From NCBI RefSeq assembly GCF_016132445.1, contig NZ_CP046056.1, forward strand, positions 1,178,001-1,242,000: a stretch of 64,000 nt of DNA, in the 5' to 3' direction. Source of the DNA: Venatoribacter cucullus (GTDB lineage Bacteria > Pseudomonadota > Gammaproteobacteria > Pseudomonadales > Oceanobacteraceae). A model generated the notes under the pieces. It was given only the letters and a program-made list of their open reading frames with translations. It was not told the origin of the DNA and made no database searches. Below, in pieces: positions 52,431 through 61,537 of this stretch (positions are counted from its first letter, which is position 1; each line of letters opens with the position of its first letter). Made by a program: the position numbers and the translations under genes.

Positions 52431-52709
52431 CTAGGCATAGAAAGCTATCCCCACTGCCGCAAAAACCACGATCTTAATGATTAACTCTCCGATCGAGCGA
52501 TGCCATGTTGCCTTCGAACCCTCTGGGTTTGACCACTCACCTGGAGCGTCATCGTCCAAGGTAACCAAATGACCCAACGCAGCCCAACCAGAAAAAACTA
52601 GTGCAGGCGCAGCGATATACTTGGCTGGAGATTGATACCCCATAAACATCGCGACGGCAGCTGCCAAAAGCGAGGCGACAAAAATCCCTATAACAACTCG
52701 TTGCAGCAT
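52431..52709 (-). CDS. Small membrane protein in an integron cassette
   Basis: A 92-residue protein with three hydrophobic helices (VVIGIFVASLLAAAVAMFMG; YIAAPALVFSGWAALGHLV; LIIKIVVFAAVGIAFYA) and a short polar loop. Its stop codon is 2 bases before an attC and its start is about 30 bases after a GTTATGTG half-site. It is the first cassette in reading order. I recognise no family. Confidence 0.6.
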   Translation of the reverse strand: MLQRVVIGIFVASLLAAAVAMFMGYQSPAKYIAAPALVFSGWAALGHLVTLDDDAPGEWSNPEGSKATWHRSIGELIIKIVVFAAVGIAFYA

Positions 52710-53127
52710 CCTCAATTACTCGCTGGTTCTGCCCACATAACAGTTTATTCGTAGGCATGCTCACTTGCACACCTGTGTCCTTGTTTAAGTCCCGAGTCTA
52801 ACCCACTGTCACCGCAGCGAAAAGCGCCACTAATAACATTGCTATCAGGCTATAAACGCGCACGCACGCTATCACACCGTCATCGTCTTTACACTTTGCG
52901 CGTTTTCACTCCGAGTAATCTCGTAACCCATTGATTTTACAGGGTGCTTTCTTCGGCCTTGGCGGCAATTTGCGCATCGTCATTCTGACACTGGCGTGTA
53001 AACGCGCACGATTTCAGCCGTTTATCGTAATAATCTGCTGGTATATCCAGTGGTTGGTGCGGTATTCATTGCTGCGCCCAGCACATCCCCCCCAGCTACA
53101 CTATCTCCATCCACTGCGGAGGTGCTT
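52710..53127. other. Gap at the head of the cassette array
   Basis: A GTTATGTG half-site on the minus strand (52735-52741) marks the recombination point of the first cassette, either attI or a lost cassette's attC. No integrase (intI) coding pattern is present in either strand of this gap. Nothing else convincing is seen until the alanine dehydrogenase ribosome site (GGAGG) at about 53118. Confidence 0.5.
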
Positions 53128-54246
53128 ATGCGTATCGGTGTCCCCAAAGAAGTTAAGAATCACGAATACCGCGTCGGGCTGTCGCCCGCCAGTGTCGCAG
53201 TGCTGGTGCAGCAGGGTCATGATGTGTGGGTGCAGCAGCACGCCGGCACGGCCATTGGTTTCATCGATGACGATTATCGCGCCGCCGGTGCGCAGCTGGC
53301 GACCGATGCGGCGGCGGTGTTTCATGCCGCCGAACTCATTGTGAAGGTGAAAGAACCGCAGCCGCAGGAGCTGGCGTTTATTCAGCCGCAGCACACATTA
53401 TTTACCTATCTGCATCTGGCACCCGACCCGCATTTAACCCAGGCATTATTGCGCAGCGGTTGCACGGCCATTGCCTACGAAACCGTGACCGATGCGCAGG
53501 GGCGTTTGCCGTTGCTGGCGCCCATGTCGGAAATTGCCGGGCGCATTGCGGTGCAGGCCGGTGCGCATTGTCTGGAAATGGCATCCGGTGGGCGCGGGGT
53601 GTTGCTGGCCGGTGCGCCGGGTGTGCCGGCGGCCGATGTATTGGTGCTGGGCGGCGGTGTGGTGGGGCGTAATGCGGCGGCCATTGCCGTGGGCATGGGC
53701 GCGCGCGTCACGGTGCTGGATACCAGCCTGAGCGCATTGCGTGAGCTGGATGCGCACTACGGCAATCGTATTCACACGCGGGTATCCACGCCGGCGGTGC
53801 TGGATGAACTGCTGCCGCAGTGCGATCTGCTGATTGGTGCGGTGCTGGTGCCGGGAGCGGCCGCGCCGAAACTGGTGCAGCGTGCGCATTTAGCGCGTAT
53901 GCGCCGGGGCGCGGTGATTGTGGATGTGGCCATCGATCAGGGCGGCTGCGTGGAAAGTGCGCGGCCCACCTCGCACAGCGAGCCCACCTATGTGGAAGAC
54001 GGTGTGGTGCATTATTGCGTCACCAATATGCCGGGCGCGGTGGCGCGCACCAGCACACTGGCGCTGAACAATGCCACCTTGCCGTTTGTGGAGCGTCTGG
54101 CCGGGCAGGGGATTGTGCCGGCGTTGCGCGAGCACGCGGGGTTACGCGCCGGGCTGAATATTGCACGCGGGCAGCTCACCAATGCGCAGGTTGCCAGCAG
54201 TCAGGGATTGCAGGCGGTGGATGGTCTGGCGTTGCTGAATCGCTGA
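53128..54246 (+). CDS. ald: Alanine dehydrogenase
   Basis: A 372-residue NAD-dependent enzyme interconverting L-alanine with pyruvate and ammonium. The N-terminal MRIGVPKEVKNHEYRVGLSP is the family signature, followed by a KVKEPQPQE substrate loop, a Rossmann domain with DVLVLGGGVVGRNAAAIAVG (about residue 170), and the conserved VDVAIDQGGCVESARPTSHS. Length equals known Ald. The start follows GGAGGT. It may draw on or return ammonium from the nitrate cluster, but it is not part of that regulon by any visible site. Confidence 0.96.
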   Translation: MRIGVPKEVKNHEYRVGLSPASVAVLVQQGHDVWVQQHAGTAIGFIDDDYRAAGAQLATDAAAVFHAAELIVKVKEPQPQELAFIQPQHTLFTYLHLAPDPHLTQALLRSGCTAIAYETVTDAQGRLPLLAPMSEIAGRIAVQAGAHCLEMASGGRGVLLAGAPGVPAADVLVLGGGVVGRNAAAIAVGMGARVTVLDTSLSALRELDAHYGNRIHTRVSTPAVLDELLPQCDLLIGAVLVPGAAAPKLVQRAHLARMRRGAVIVDVAIDQGGCVESARPTSHSEPTYVEDGVVHYCVTNMPGAVARTSTLALNNATLPFVERLAGQGIVPALREHAGLRAGLNIARGQLTNAQVASSQGLQAVDGLALLNR

Positions 54247-54282
54247 GCGGCGTATTCATTTTCTGTTGTTCGCTGCCGCAGT

Positions 54283-54309
54283 CTGTCGGAATTTCCGACA
54301 GGTTTTTTT
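54283..54309 (+). terminator. Terminator of ald
   Basis: The palindrome CTGTCGGAATTTCCGACAG is followed by G and seven T, 36 bases after the ald stop. Confidence 0.9.
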
Positions 54310-54389
54310 GTGCCCGGCGCGCATCACTGTTCAAGCCGCGTTTTGGCCGTTAACCTGTCGGCTTTCTCTGCTCCGTTACAAGGAAAGTC

Positions 54390-57300
54390 ATGTTCCGGCT
54401 GTACCACTCCAACGATCTCGATGTGCTGAAAGGCATTCTGCTGAAACTGATGCAGGACAGCCCCGCCAGTCCCTTTGAGCAGGAAGCCATTCTGGTGCAG
54501 AGTCAGGGCATGGCGCACTGGCTGAAACTGCAGCTGGCCGATGGCCTGGGCGTAGCGGCGCAGGTGGATTTTCCGCTGCCGTCGAGTTTTGTCTGGCAGG
54601 TGTTTAACCACCTGCAACCGGAATTACCTAAGCGTTCGCATTTCGATAAACAGATTGTGGCGTGGAAATTACTGCGTTTATTGCCCGATCTTGTCAAACA
54701 ACCAGAATGTGCGCCGGTGGCCGAGTATCTGCACAACGATGCCGATGGCTTAAAGGCGCATCAGCTGGCGCAAACCATTGCCGACGTGTTTGACCAGTAT
54801 CTGGTGTACCGCCCCGACTGGCTGCTGAGCTGGGAGCAGGGCGTGGATGAGGTGGCCGATACCGATGTCAGCCTGCAGCCGTGGCAGCCGCATATATGGC
54901 GGGCCTTAGTGGCCGACAGTCACGAACTGGGGCATTCACTGGCGCACCGCGCCCGTTTGCTGGAGCAATTACCCGCATTGGTGGCGCAATATCCGCAGCG
55001 TTTGCAGGCACTGCCAAAACGCCTGTTTGTGTTTGGTATTGCGGCGCTGCCGGGCAGTTACTGGCAGGTGTTAAACGCCATCAGTGCGCACATTGATGTG
55101 CATTTCTTTTTGCTGAACCCGTGCCGTAATTTCTGGGGCGATATCAGCAGCGATAAGCAACGGCTGCGTATTCTGCAGCAACAGCCCAAGGCGGCGCATT
55201 TATTCGACCGTGGCAATCCGTTGCTGGCGTCCTGGGGGCGGTTAGGGCGCGATTTTTTATCGCTGGTGCATGAGGCTGAAGCCGAAGGCACGGTGCAGGA
55301 TATTCAGGCCTGGGTCGAGCCACAGCCGCAGTCGCTGCTGCAGTATGTACAGCAGGATATTCTGGAACTGAACGACCGCCAGCAGGGTGCGTTTACCGCG
55401 CAAGCGCTGGAAAACAGCGAATTTAAACAGATAGTCAGCCCTGATGATGGCAGTGTGCGGGTGATCAGCGCGCACAGCCCGCTGCGCGAAGTGCAGCGCC
55501 TGTACGATCAGATTCTGTACTGGCTGGATAACGACCCGACCTTAAAACCGCGCGATATTGTGGTGATGGTGCCGGATATTGATGCCTACGCGCCCTATAT
55601 CGACGCGGTATTTTCCAGCCATAAAGCCCATACTCACGACGGCGACAAACAGCACGGCGAATATCACATTCCCTGGGCCATTGCCGACCAGTCGATGGCG
55701 CAGGAAGATCCGCTGATCGACAGTTTTTTGCGCCTGCTGAATTTACCCGACTCGCGGTTACTCATTACCGATGTGCAGGACTGGCTGGACGTGCCGGCCA
55801 TCCGTGCACGCTTTGATTTAAGCGAAGACGATTTACCCGTATTGCGCGATTGGTTAGGCCGCGCGCGTATTCGTTGGGGGCTGGATGCTCAGCACCGTGA
55901 ACAGCTGGGCTTGCCGGCGTTTGAACAAAACAGCTGGCGCAAAGGGCTGCGGCAATTATTGCTGGGCCTGATGCTGCCCGATGGCGACAACGATTTTTGC
56001 GGCGATTTTCCGGTGCTGGCCGCCGAAGGCAACGAAGCCGAGCGGCTGGGCAAACTCATGGCCTTTATCGATACGCTGGAGCATTGGCAGCAACGCCTGA
56101 GTACGCCGCAGTTGAGCAGCCAGCACTGGCAGCAGATGCTGATTCAGATGCTCAGCGATCTGTATCTGGCCGATGGTGCCGAACAGCAATCGCTGCAGCA
56201 CATCCGCGATACTCTGCAGCACTGGGCGGAAGAATTGCAGCTGGCGGCTTATACCGGCGCCTTGTCGGCCACCGTGGTGCGCAGCTGGTTTACCGAGCGG
56301 CTGGGGCAGCAGGGCGGCTGGCAGCGTTTCCTCGCCGGGCCGGTGAATTTCTGTACCTTAATGCCGATGCGTTCGGTGCCCTTTAAAGCCGTGTGTCTGC
56401 TCGGCATGAACGACGAGGATTATCCGCGCCGCGTTACGCCGGTGGGCTTCGATTTAATGGTGAGCGGAAAATCGCGCCGGGGCGATCGTTCGCGCCGCGA
56501 GGACGACCGTTATTTATTTCTGGAGGCGGTGTGCTCGGCGCAGCAGTACCTGTACCTCAGTTACCGTGGCCGCGATGTGCGCGAAAATGCCGAATTACAG
56601 CCGTCGGTGCTGGTGGCGGAATTACTGGATTATCTGCACGATGGTTTTTGCCTGCAGGGCGATGAAGCCTTGCCGCATCAGCACAGCCGCGCCCATTTCA
56701 GCGAATGGTTAGTGGAAGAATTACCGCTGCAACCCTATAACGCCGCGCAATTTCCGCAACAGAGTCATGGCCGCCAGGTGCCCGGTTATCAGCAGTTATG
56801 GGCCTCGGTGGCCGCCGCTGCGCTGGCTGGAACAGAGGAAGAATCCGGCTGGCAGGGCGTGCAATTACCCGAGCCGGCCGAGCTGAATAAAGAACAGGTG
56901 TTATGGCCGGATGTGATTCAGGCCTTAACCGATCCGCTGAAATTTTTTGTGCGCCGGCGCTTAAAAGCCAGCCTCGACAGCGACTGGGAACAACACGACA
57001 CCAGCGAACCCTTTGCGCCTGCCGGGCTGGACGGGTATCAGCTGAAACACAGCTGGCTGCAACGCATGCTGGCCGAGCCGGAACGGCTGGATAATGCCGC
57101 CGCCGAAATTCAGCAATTTACCCGCCGCCAGCAGGCGCTGGGACAATTACCCGTGCATGCCATCGGCAAAGTCTGGAGCGATGATATTACCGCCGGTTTA
57201 ATGCCGCTGGCGCAGAGCCTGCAGGTATTAACCCGGCAACCTATGGCGGCGCGTACGTTAACGGTGCAGTTAGATAACACCCGCATCGACGGCGAATTGC

Positions 57301-57872
57301 AGCAGGCCTTTGTGGACGATGCCAGCGACGACAGCGGTTATCTGGTATTCAGCCGTGCCGGCAGTATTCGTGGCCGCGATGTGTTGCAGGCCTGGCTGCA
57401 GCTGGTGCTGGCCAGCGCCGCCGAGCCGGGGTTAATTCACAGTGCGCAACTGTTGGGGACGGATAAAAAAGAACCGCTGCAGCGCATGATTCTGCGCGCG
57501 CCCACGCCCGCGGTGGCACAAGAACAATTAGATATGGCGCTGCGCTGGTACTGGCAATGCTGGCGCAAGCCGGTGTTGCATCTGCCCGATACCCTGTGGC
57601 AATTGCAGCAGGAATTGGAAAAAATTACCGCCAAAACCGAGCTGGAAGACGAGCAGAATGAGCTGCTGGATAAATGGTTACAGGAGCGGCTGGACAGTGA
57701 GTTTGGCGAACTGAATTCCGCCTATCTGCAGCGCTGCGCGCCGGAGTTTTTACAGCATTTAAATGCGAATGCTGCGCGTAAATGGCTGGCGGATTTCGGG
57801 GCATTGGTTCAGGCCGCCGCCGAACATCAGCACGTGGAAAACGGTGCCTCGGCAGGTGAGGGAACAGCATGA
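54390..57872 (+). CDS. recC: Exodeoxyribonuclease V gamma subunit
   Basis: The 1160-residue RecC subunit, which holds the enzyme together, splits the DNA strands and scans for Chi in a dead-helicase channel. The N-terminal LYHSNDLDVLKGILLKLMQD and ILVQSQGMAHWLKLQLAD, the middle FCTLMPMRSVPFKAVCLLGM and the LFVFGIAALPGSYW stretch are characteristic. Length fits the family (about 1100-1150). It begins a recC-recB-recD operon with a 4-base overlap into recB. Confidence 0.95.
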   Translation: MFRLYHSNDLDVLKGILLKLMQDSPASPFEQEAILVQSQGMAHWLKLQLADGLGVAAQVDFPLPSSFVWQVFNHLQPELPKRSHFDKQIVAWKLLRLLPDLVKQPECAPVAEYLHNDADGLKAHQLAQTIADVFDQYLVYRPDWLLSWEQGVDEVADTDVSLQPWQPHIWRALVADSHELGHSLAHRARLLEQLPALVAQYPQRLQALPKRLFVFGIAALPGSYWQVLNAISAHIDVHFFLLNPCRNFWGDISSDKQRLRILQQQPKAAHLFDRGNPLLASWGRLGRDFLSLVHEAEAEGTVQDIQAWVEPQPQSLLQYVQQDILELNDRQQGAFTAQALENSEFKQIVSPDDGSVRVISAHSPLREVQRLYDQILYWLDNDPTLKPRDIVVMVPDIDAYAPYIDAVFSSHKAHTHDGDKQHGEYHIPWAIADQSMAQEDPLIDSFLRLLNLPDSRLLITDVQDWLDVPAIRARFDLSEDDLPVLRDWLGRARIRWGLDAQHREQLGLPAFEQNSWRKGLRQLLLGLMLPDGDNDFCGDFPVLAAEGNEAERLGKLMAFIDTLEHWQQRLSTPQLSSQHWQQMLIQMLSDLYLADGAEQQSLQHIRDTLQHWAEELQLAAYTGALSATVVRSWFTERLGQQGGWQRFLAGPVNFCTLMPMRSVPFKAVCLLGMNDEDYPRRVTPVGFDLMVSGKSRRGDRSRREDDRYLFLEAVCSAQQYLYLSYRGRDVRENAELQPSVLVAELLDYLHDGFCLQGDEALPHQHSRAHFSEWLVEELPLQPYNAAQFPQQSHGRQVPGYQQLWASVAAAALAGTEEESGWQGVQLPEPAELNKEQVLWPDVIQALTDPLKFFVRRRLKASLDSDWEQHDTSEPFAPAGLDGYQLKHSWLQRMLAEPERLDNAAAEIQQFTRRQQALGQLPVHAIGKVWSDDITAGLMPLAQSLQVLTRQPMAARTLTVQLDNTRIDGELQQAFVDDASDDSGYLVFSRAGSIRGRDVLQAWLQLVLASAAEPGLIHSAQLLGTDKKEPLQRMILRAPTPAVAQEQLDMALRWYWQCWRKPVLHLPDTLWQLQQELEKITAKTELEDEQNELLDKWLQERLDSEFGELNSAYLQRCAPEFLQHLNANAARKWLADFGALVQAAAEHQHVENGASAGEGTA

Positions 57873-60800
57873 AAACACTCAACATTGCCGATTTTCCACT
57901 GCACGGTCAGCGCTTAATTGAAGCCAGCGCCGGCACCGGCAAAACCTTTACCATTGCCGGCTTGTATAACCGCTTATTGCTCGGTCATGGCCGGCGCAGT
58001 GACGCGCAACAACCGGCGCGGCTGGCCTGCGATCAGATTCTGGTGGTGACCTTTACGGTGGCTGCCACCGCGGAATTACGCGGCCGTATCCGTGCGCGAC
58101 TGCGCAATACCTTTGAAGATTGTTTGCGGCTGGAAAATAACCAGCCCATGCAGGATCAGCAAACCTACCAATACCTGCTGGAGCTTGCGCAGCAACGTGG
58201 CCAGACGGAAGCGGAGCTTCACAGCAGTGTACAGGCCGAATTAAAACCCTGGCTGCAGGCCAACCTGGCGTTAATGGATGAAGCCTCCATTTACACCATT
58301 CACGGTTTTTGCCAGCGCATGCTGAAGCAGTTTGCCTTCGACAGCGGCGTGATGTTCAGCGCCGAAATGGTGCTGGATAGCGAGCGCTATTTGCTGCAGG
58401 CCTGCGAAGATATCTGGCGTCAGCACGCTTATCGCCTGAACGAACCGCAAAGCCGCTTTTTGCTCAGCCAGTACGCCGGCCCGCAAGCCTTAATGCAGAC
58501 GGTGCGCTCGCGTCTGGCGCGCCCGGATATGACGATAATACCGGGCCTGCCAACGGCGGATTTTGAAAGTCTGTGGGCGCAAACGGAGGCGGCATTTCTG
58601 GCCTTACAGGCGCAGTGCCGCGATACCAGCGTGGCGGATTTAGCGCAGTTAATTGCCGATTCCGGGCTGGATAAACGCAGCTACAACAGCAAGCACACGC
58701 CGAACTGGCTGGGCCAACTTATGGCCTATGGGCTGGGGGATTTTTATCCACAGCCACCGGAGTGCAGCGAACGCTTTACTCAGGCGTTTATGAACGAAAA
58801 ACTGAAAAGCGGCGAGCTGCCACAGCATCCGGTTTTCAGCGCGCTGGAAGCCTTGCTGCCGTCGGTGAATCAGCTTAACCGTCTGCTCGATCTGGCCTGG
58901 CAGGAACGCATTGCTGCGCGCTATTTCGAGTTACTGGAACAGGCCGGTGCGTTAACGCCGGACGATTTATTGCGCCTGCTGCAGGCGGCGTTGGCTGGCC
59001 CGCAGGGCGAACGCTTGGCCGCGCATATCCGCCGCTTATACCCGGTAGCGATGATCGACGAATTTCAGGATACCGACGCGCGCCAGTTTGATATTTTCAA
59101 CCGCATTTATCCACCGGCAGAAGCCGGAGAAAACCCGGATGATCAGCACCACAGCCTGATTATGATCGGCGACCCCAAACAGGCCATTTACGCCTTCCGC
59201 GGTGCCGATATTTTTACCTACATTAAAGCGCGGCGGAATTTAACCGACGAGCAGCGCTTTACCCTGGACACCAACTGGCGCAGCCACAGCCAGTTAATTA
59301 AGGGCGTAAATCAATTATTTGCCGGCAATGCCTCGCCTTTTATTTTCGATCAGGACATCGAATTTATTCAGGTGAAGGCCGGTGGGCGCCACGACAACAA
59401 CGGCTTTGCCGCCAACGGTCAGGCGCAGATTCCGCTGCAGCTGTGGCACGACGGCAAAGAATATTCCCGTCACGGTGCGCAACATGCCACTGCCAGCCAA
59501 TGCGCCGAAAAAATTGCCGCGTTATTAAACGGCGCGGGCACACTGGCCGGGCAACCGGTACAGGCGCGCGATATCGCGGTGCTGGTGCGCAGCCGCAAAC
59601 AGGCGGGCTGGATTCGGGATGCGCTGGCGCAGCAGAATATTGGCAGTGTGTTCTTAACCCGCGATTCGGTATTTGAGAGCCAGGAAGCGCTGGATGTCTT
59701 CCGCTGGCTGGAAGCCATTGCCCACCCCGGTGATGAGCGCATTGTGCGCTCGGCGCTGGCGACCGAAACTCAGGGCTACAGTGCCGAACGATTGCACCAA
59801 TTACTGAACGATGAGAGCGAATGGGAAACGGTGCTGCAAACCCATCAGGATTATCACCAGTTGTGGAACCGGCGCGGCATTATGGCGGCGTTGCTGAAAT
59901 GGCTGGAAAGTGACGGGCGCGCCCAGCGTTTGCGCTGTTTGCCGCAGGGCGAACGCCGCCTCACCAACCTGCTGCATCTGGGTGAATTATTGCAAAGCGC
60001 CAGCCGCCGGCTGCGTGGCCATGAGGCGTTATTGCGCTGGCTGGGCGAGCACGTTTTCAGCGAAGAAAGCAGCGGTGACGAAGCGCAGTTACGGCTGGAA
60101 AGCGACGCCAATCTGGTCAACATCGTCACCATTCATAAATCCAAAGGCCTGCAATACCCACTGGTATTTTTACCCTATTGCTGGGACGACAATTACCTGC
60201 CCAACGGCAAAGCCGACACCTGTTATTTCGACGATAAGCTCGGCATGGTGCTGAATCTGGACCCGGATGCCGATGCCAAAGACATGGCCATCCGCGATGC
60301 CTTAGCAGAAAGCCTGCGCCTGTTGTACGTGGCCTTAACCCGTGCCGAGCAGGGTTGTTTTGTGTGGCTGATGGATGCCGTGGATGGACGCAGTAAAAAA
60401 GAGAAAAAATCCACCATCGCCCATTCGGCGCTGGGGTACTTGCTGAATCTGCAACAGAACCCGGACTGGGCCGAACTGCATCAGCGGGCCAACGCGGATG
60501 TGTACATCGGTGATTTACCCAAATGGCCGGCGGCAGTTGCTTCACAATCAGACAGCGTCGCCGCAAACATTGCCGCCCGCACCATTCAGCCGCGCCGTTA
60601 CGACAGCTGGCGCGTTACCAGTTACAGCCAGTTGGCCGATGGACATGCGCCGACCGAGGCAGCGGCCCTGCCACTGGCCGAAGCCACGCTGCGTGATGAC
60701 GAATTTTCCACGGCCAATGAAAATGCACCAGAACAGGCAACCGTAACACCAGCAGAGCCGGGCAAGCCGCATCCGGTGTTTACCTTCGCCAAAGGCGCGA

Positions 60801-61537
60801 ATGCCGGTACCTGCTTACACGCCATACTGGAAAAATGGGATTTTCACGACACGCAGGCGCTGAACACTCTGGTGATGCAACAACTGGCCCGTTACGGTTT
60901 GCTGGTGGCCGACGAGCAGGAGCAGGCTGAACAATGCCGTCAGGTGGCCGACTGGCTGCAGGCCATTGTGCAAAGCCCGCAGCAGGATCAGCAGGGCACT
61001 GTATTTTGTCTGGCCGATATTCAGCCGGGGCAGCGGCTGGATGAAATGGAATTTTATCTGCCCGTGGCGGGCTTAAAGCCTTATCAGGTGGATCAGCTGC
61101 TGCACAGTCAGAACCCCAGATTTCAGTTCCATGAGATCAGCGGTTATCTGAAAGGCTTTATCGACCTGATTTTCGCCCATAACGGCCGTTATTACGTGGC
61201 CGACTATAAATCCAACCATCTGGGTAACCGCCCGCAGGATTACCACCCGGAAGCGCTGCAGCAGGCCATGCAGGAACATCGTTACGATCTGCAGGCGTGG
61301 ATTTACACACTGGCGCTCGATCAGCTGTTGCGTCAGCGACTGCCGGATTACGACCCGCAGCAGCATCTGGGCGGCGTGTTTTATTACTTCCTGCGCGGTA
61401 TGCCGTTTGCGGCGGATGCTGCGGATGCCGCCGGTTTGGAAACGGCGCAACCCAGCGCCGGTATTTATTATTTGCCGCCGGATTGGCCGCAGCTGCAACG
61501 CTGGCAGCGGGTAGTGTGTCAGGGAGAGCCGGTATGA
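57869..61537 (+). CDS. recB: Exodeoxyribonuclease V beta subunit
   Basis: The 1222-residue RecB subunit: a 3'-5' superfamily 1 helicase with nuclease. Walker A is EASAGTGKTFTIAGLYNRLL (about residues 18-37). DEFQDTD is helicase motif II, and later motifs include IGDPKQAIYAFRGADIFTY and VTIHKSKGLQYPLVFLPY. The C-terminal nuclease carries GFIDLIFAHNGRYYVADYKS (about 1097-1116) with the D and D-x-K metal ligands. All motifs are intact. Overlaps: 4 bases with recC and 4 with recD. Confidence 0.96.
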   Translation: MKTLNIADFPLHGQRLIEASAGTGKTFTIAGLYNRLLLGHGRRSDAQQPARLACDQILVVTFTVAATAELRGRIRARLRNTFEDCLRLENNQPMQDQQTYQYLLELAQQRGQTEAELHSSVQAELKPWLQANLALMDEASIYTIHGFCQRMLKQFAFDSGVMFSAEMVLDSERYLLQACEDIWRQHAYRLNEPQSRFLLSQYAGPQALMQTVRSRLARPDMTIIPGLPTADFESLWAQTEAAFLALQAQCRDTSVADLAQLIADSGLDKRSYNSKHTPNWLGQLMAYGLGDFYPQPPECSERFTQAFMNEKLKSGELPQHPVFSALEALLPSVNQLNRLLDLAWQERIAARYFELLEQAGALTPDDLLRLLQAALAGPQGERLAAHIRRLYPVAMIDEFQDTDARQFDIFNRIYPPAEAGENPDDQHHSLIMIGDPKQAIYAFRGADIFTYIKARRNLTDEQRFTLDTNWRSHSQLIKGVNQLFAGNASPFIFDQDIEFIQVKAGGRHDNNGFAANGQAQIPLQLWHDGKEYSRHGAQHATASQCAEKIAALLNGAGTLAGQPVQARDIAVLVRSRKQAGWIRDALAQQNIGSVFLTRDSVFESQEALDVFRWLEAIAHPGDERIVRSALATETQGYSAERLHQLLNDESEWETVLQTHQDYHQLWNRRGIMAALLKWLESDGRAQRLRCLPQGERRLTNLLHLGELLQSASRRLRGHEALLRWLGEHVFSEESSGDEAQLRLESDANLVNIVTIHKSKGLQYPLVFLPYCWDDNYLPNGKADTCYFDDKLGMVLNLDPDADAKDMAIRDALAESLRLLYVALTRAEQGCFVWLMDAVDGRSKKEKKSTIAHSALGYLLNLQQNPDWAELHQRANADVYIGDLPKWPAAVASQSDSVAANIAARTIQPRRYDSWRVTSYSQLADGHAPTEAAALPLAEATLRDDEFSTANENAPEQATVTPAEPGKPHPVFTFAKGANAGTCLHAILEKWDFHDTQALNTLVMQQLARYGLLVADEQEQAEQCRQVADWLQAIVQSPQQDQQGTVFCLADIQPGQRLDEMEFYLPVAGLKPYQVDQLLHSQNPRFQFHEISGYLKGFIDLIFAHNGRYYVADYKSNHLGNRPQDYHPEALQQAMQEHRYDLQAWIYTLALDQLLRQRLPDYDPQQHLGGVFYYFLRGMPFAADAADAAGLETAQPSAGIYYLPPDWPQLQRWQRVVCQGEPV

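Noticed and set aside
52742-53127. Integron integrase upstream of the cassettes
   Set aside because: Neither strand shows a tyrosine recombinase pattern (no R...HxxR...Y box); open frames here are short and unlike any family.
53050-53127. Longer start for ald
   Set aside because: The extra 26 residues have no family resemblance, while the ATG at 53128 has a GGAGG site and gives the exact family N terminus.
57869-61537. Alternative small frames within recB and recD
   Set aside because: Codon bias and complete motif sets support only the long frames; the others are GC-driven open frames.
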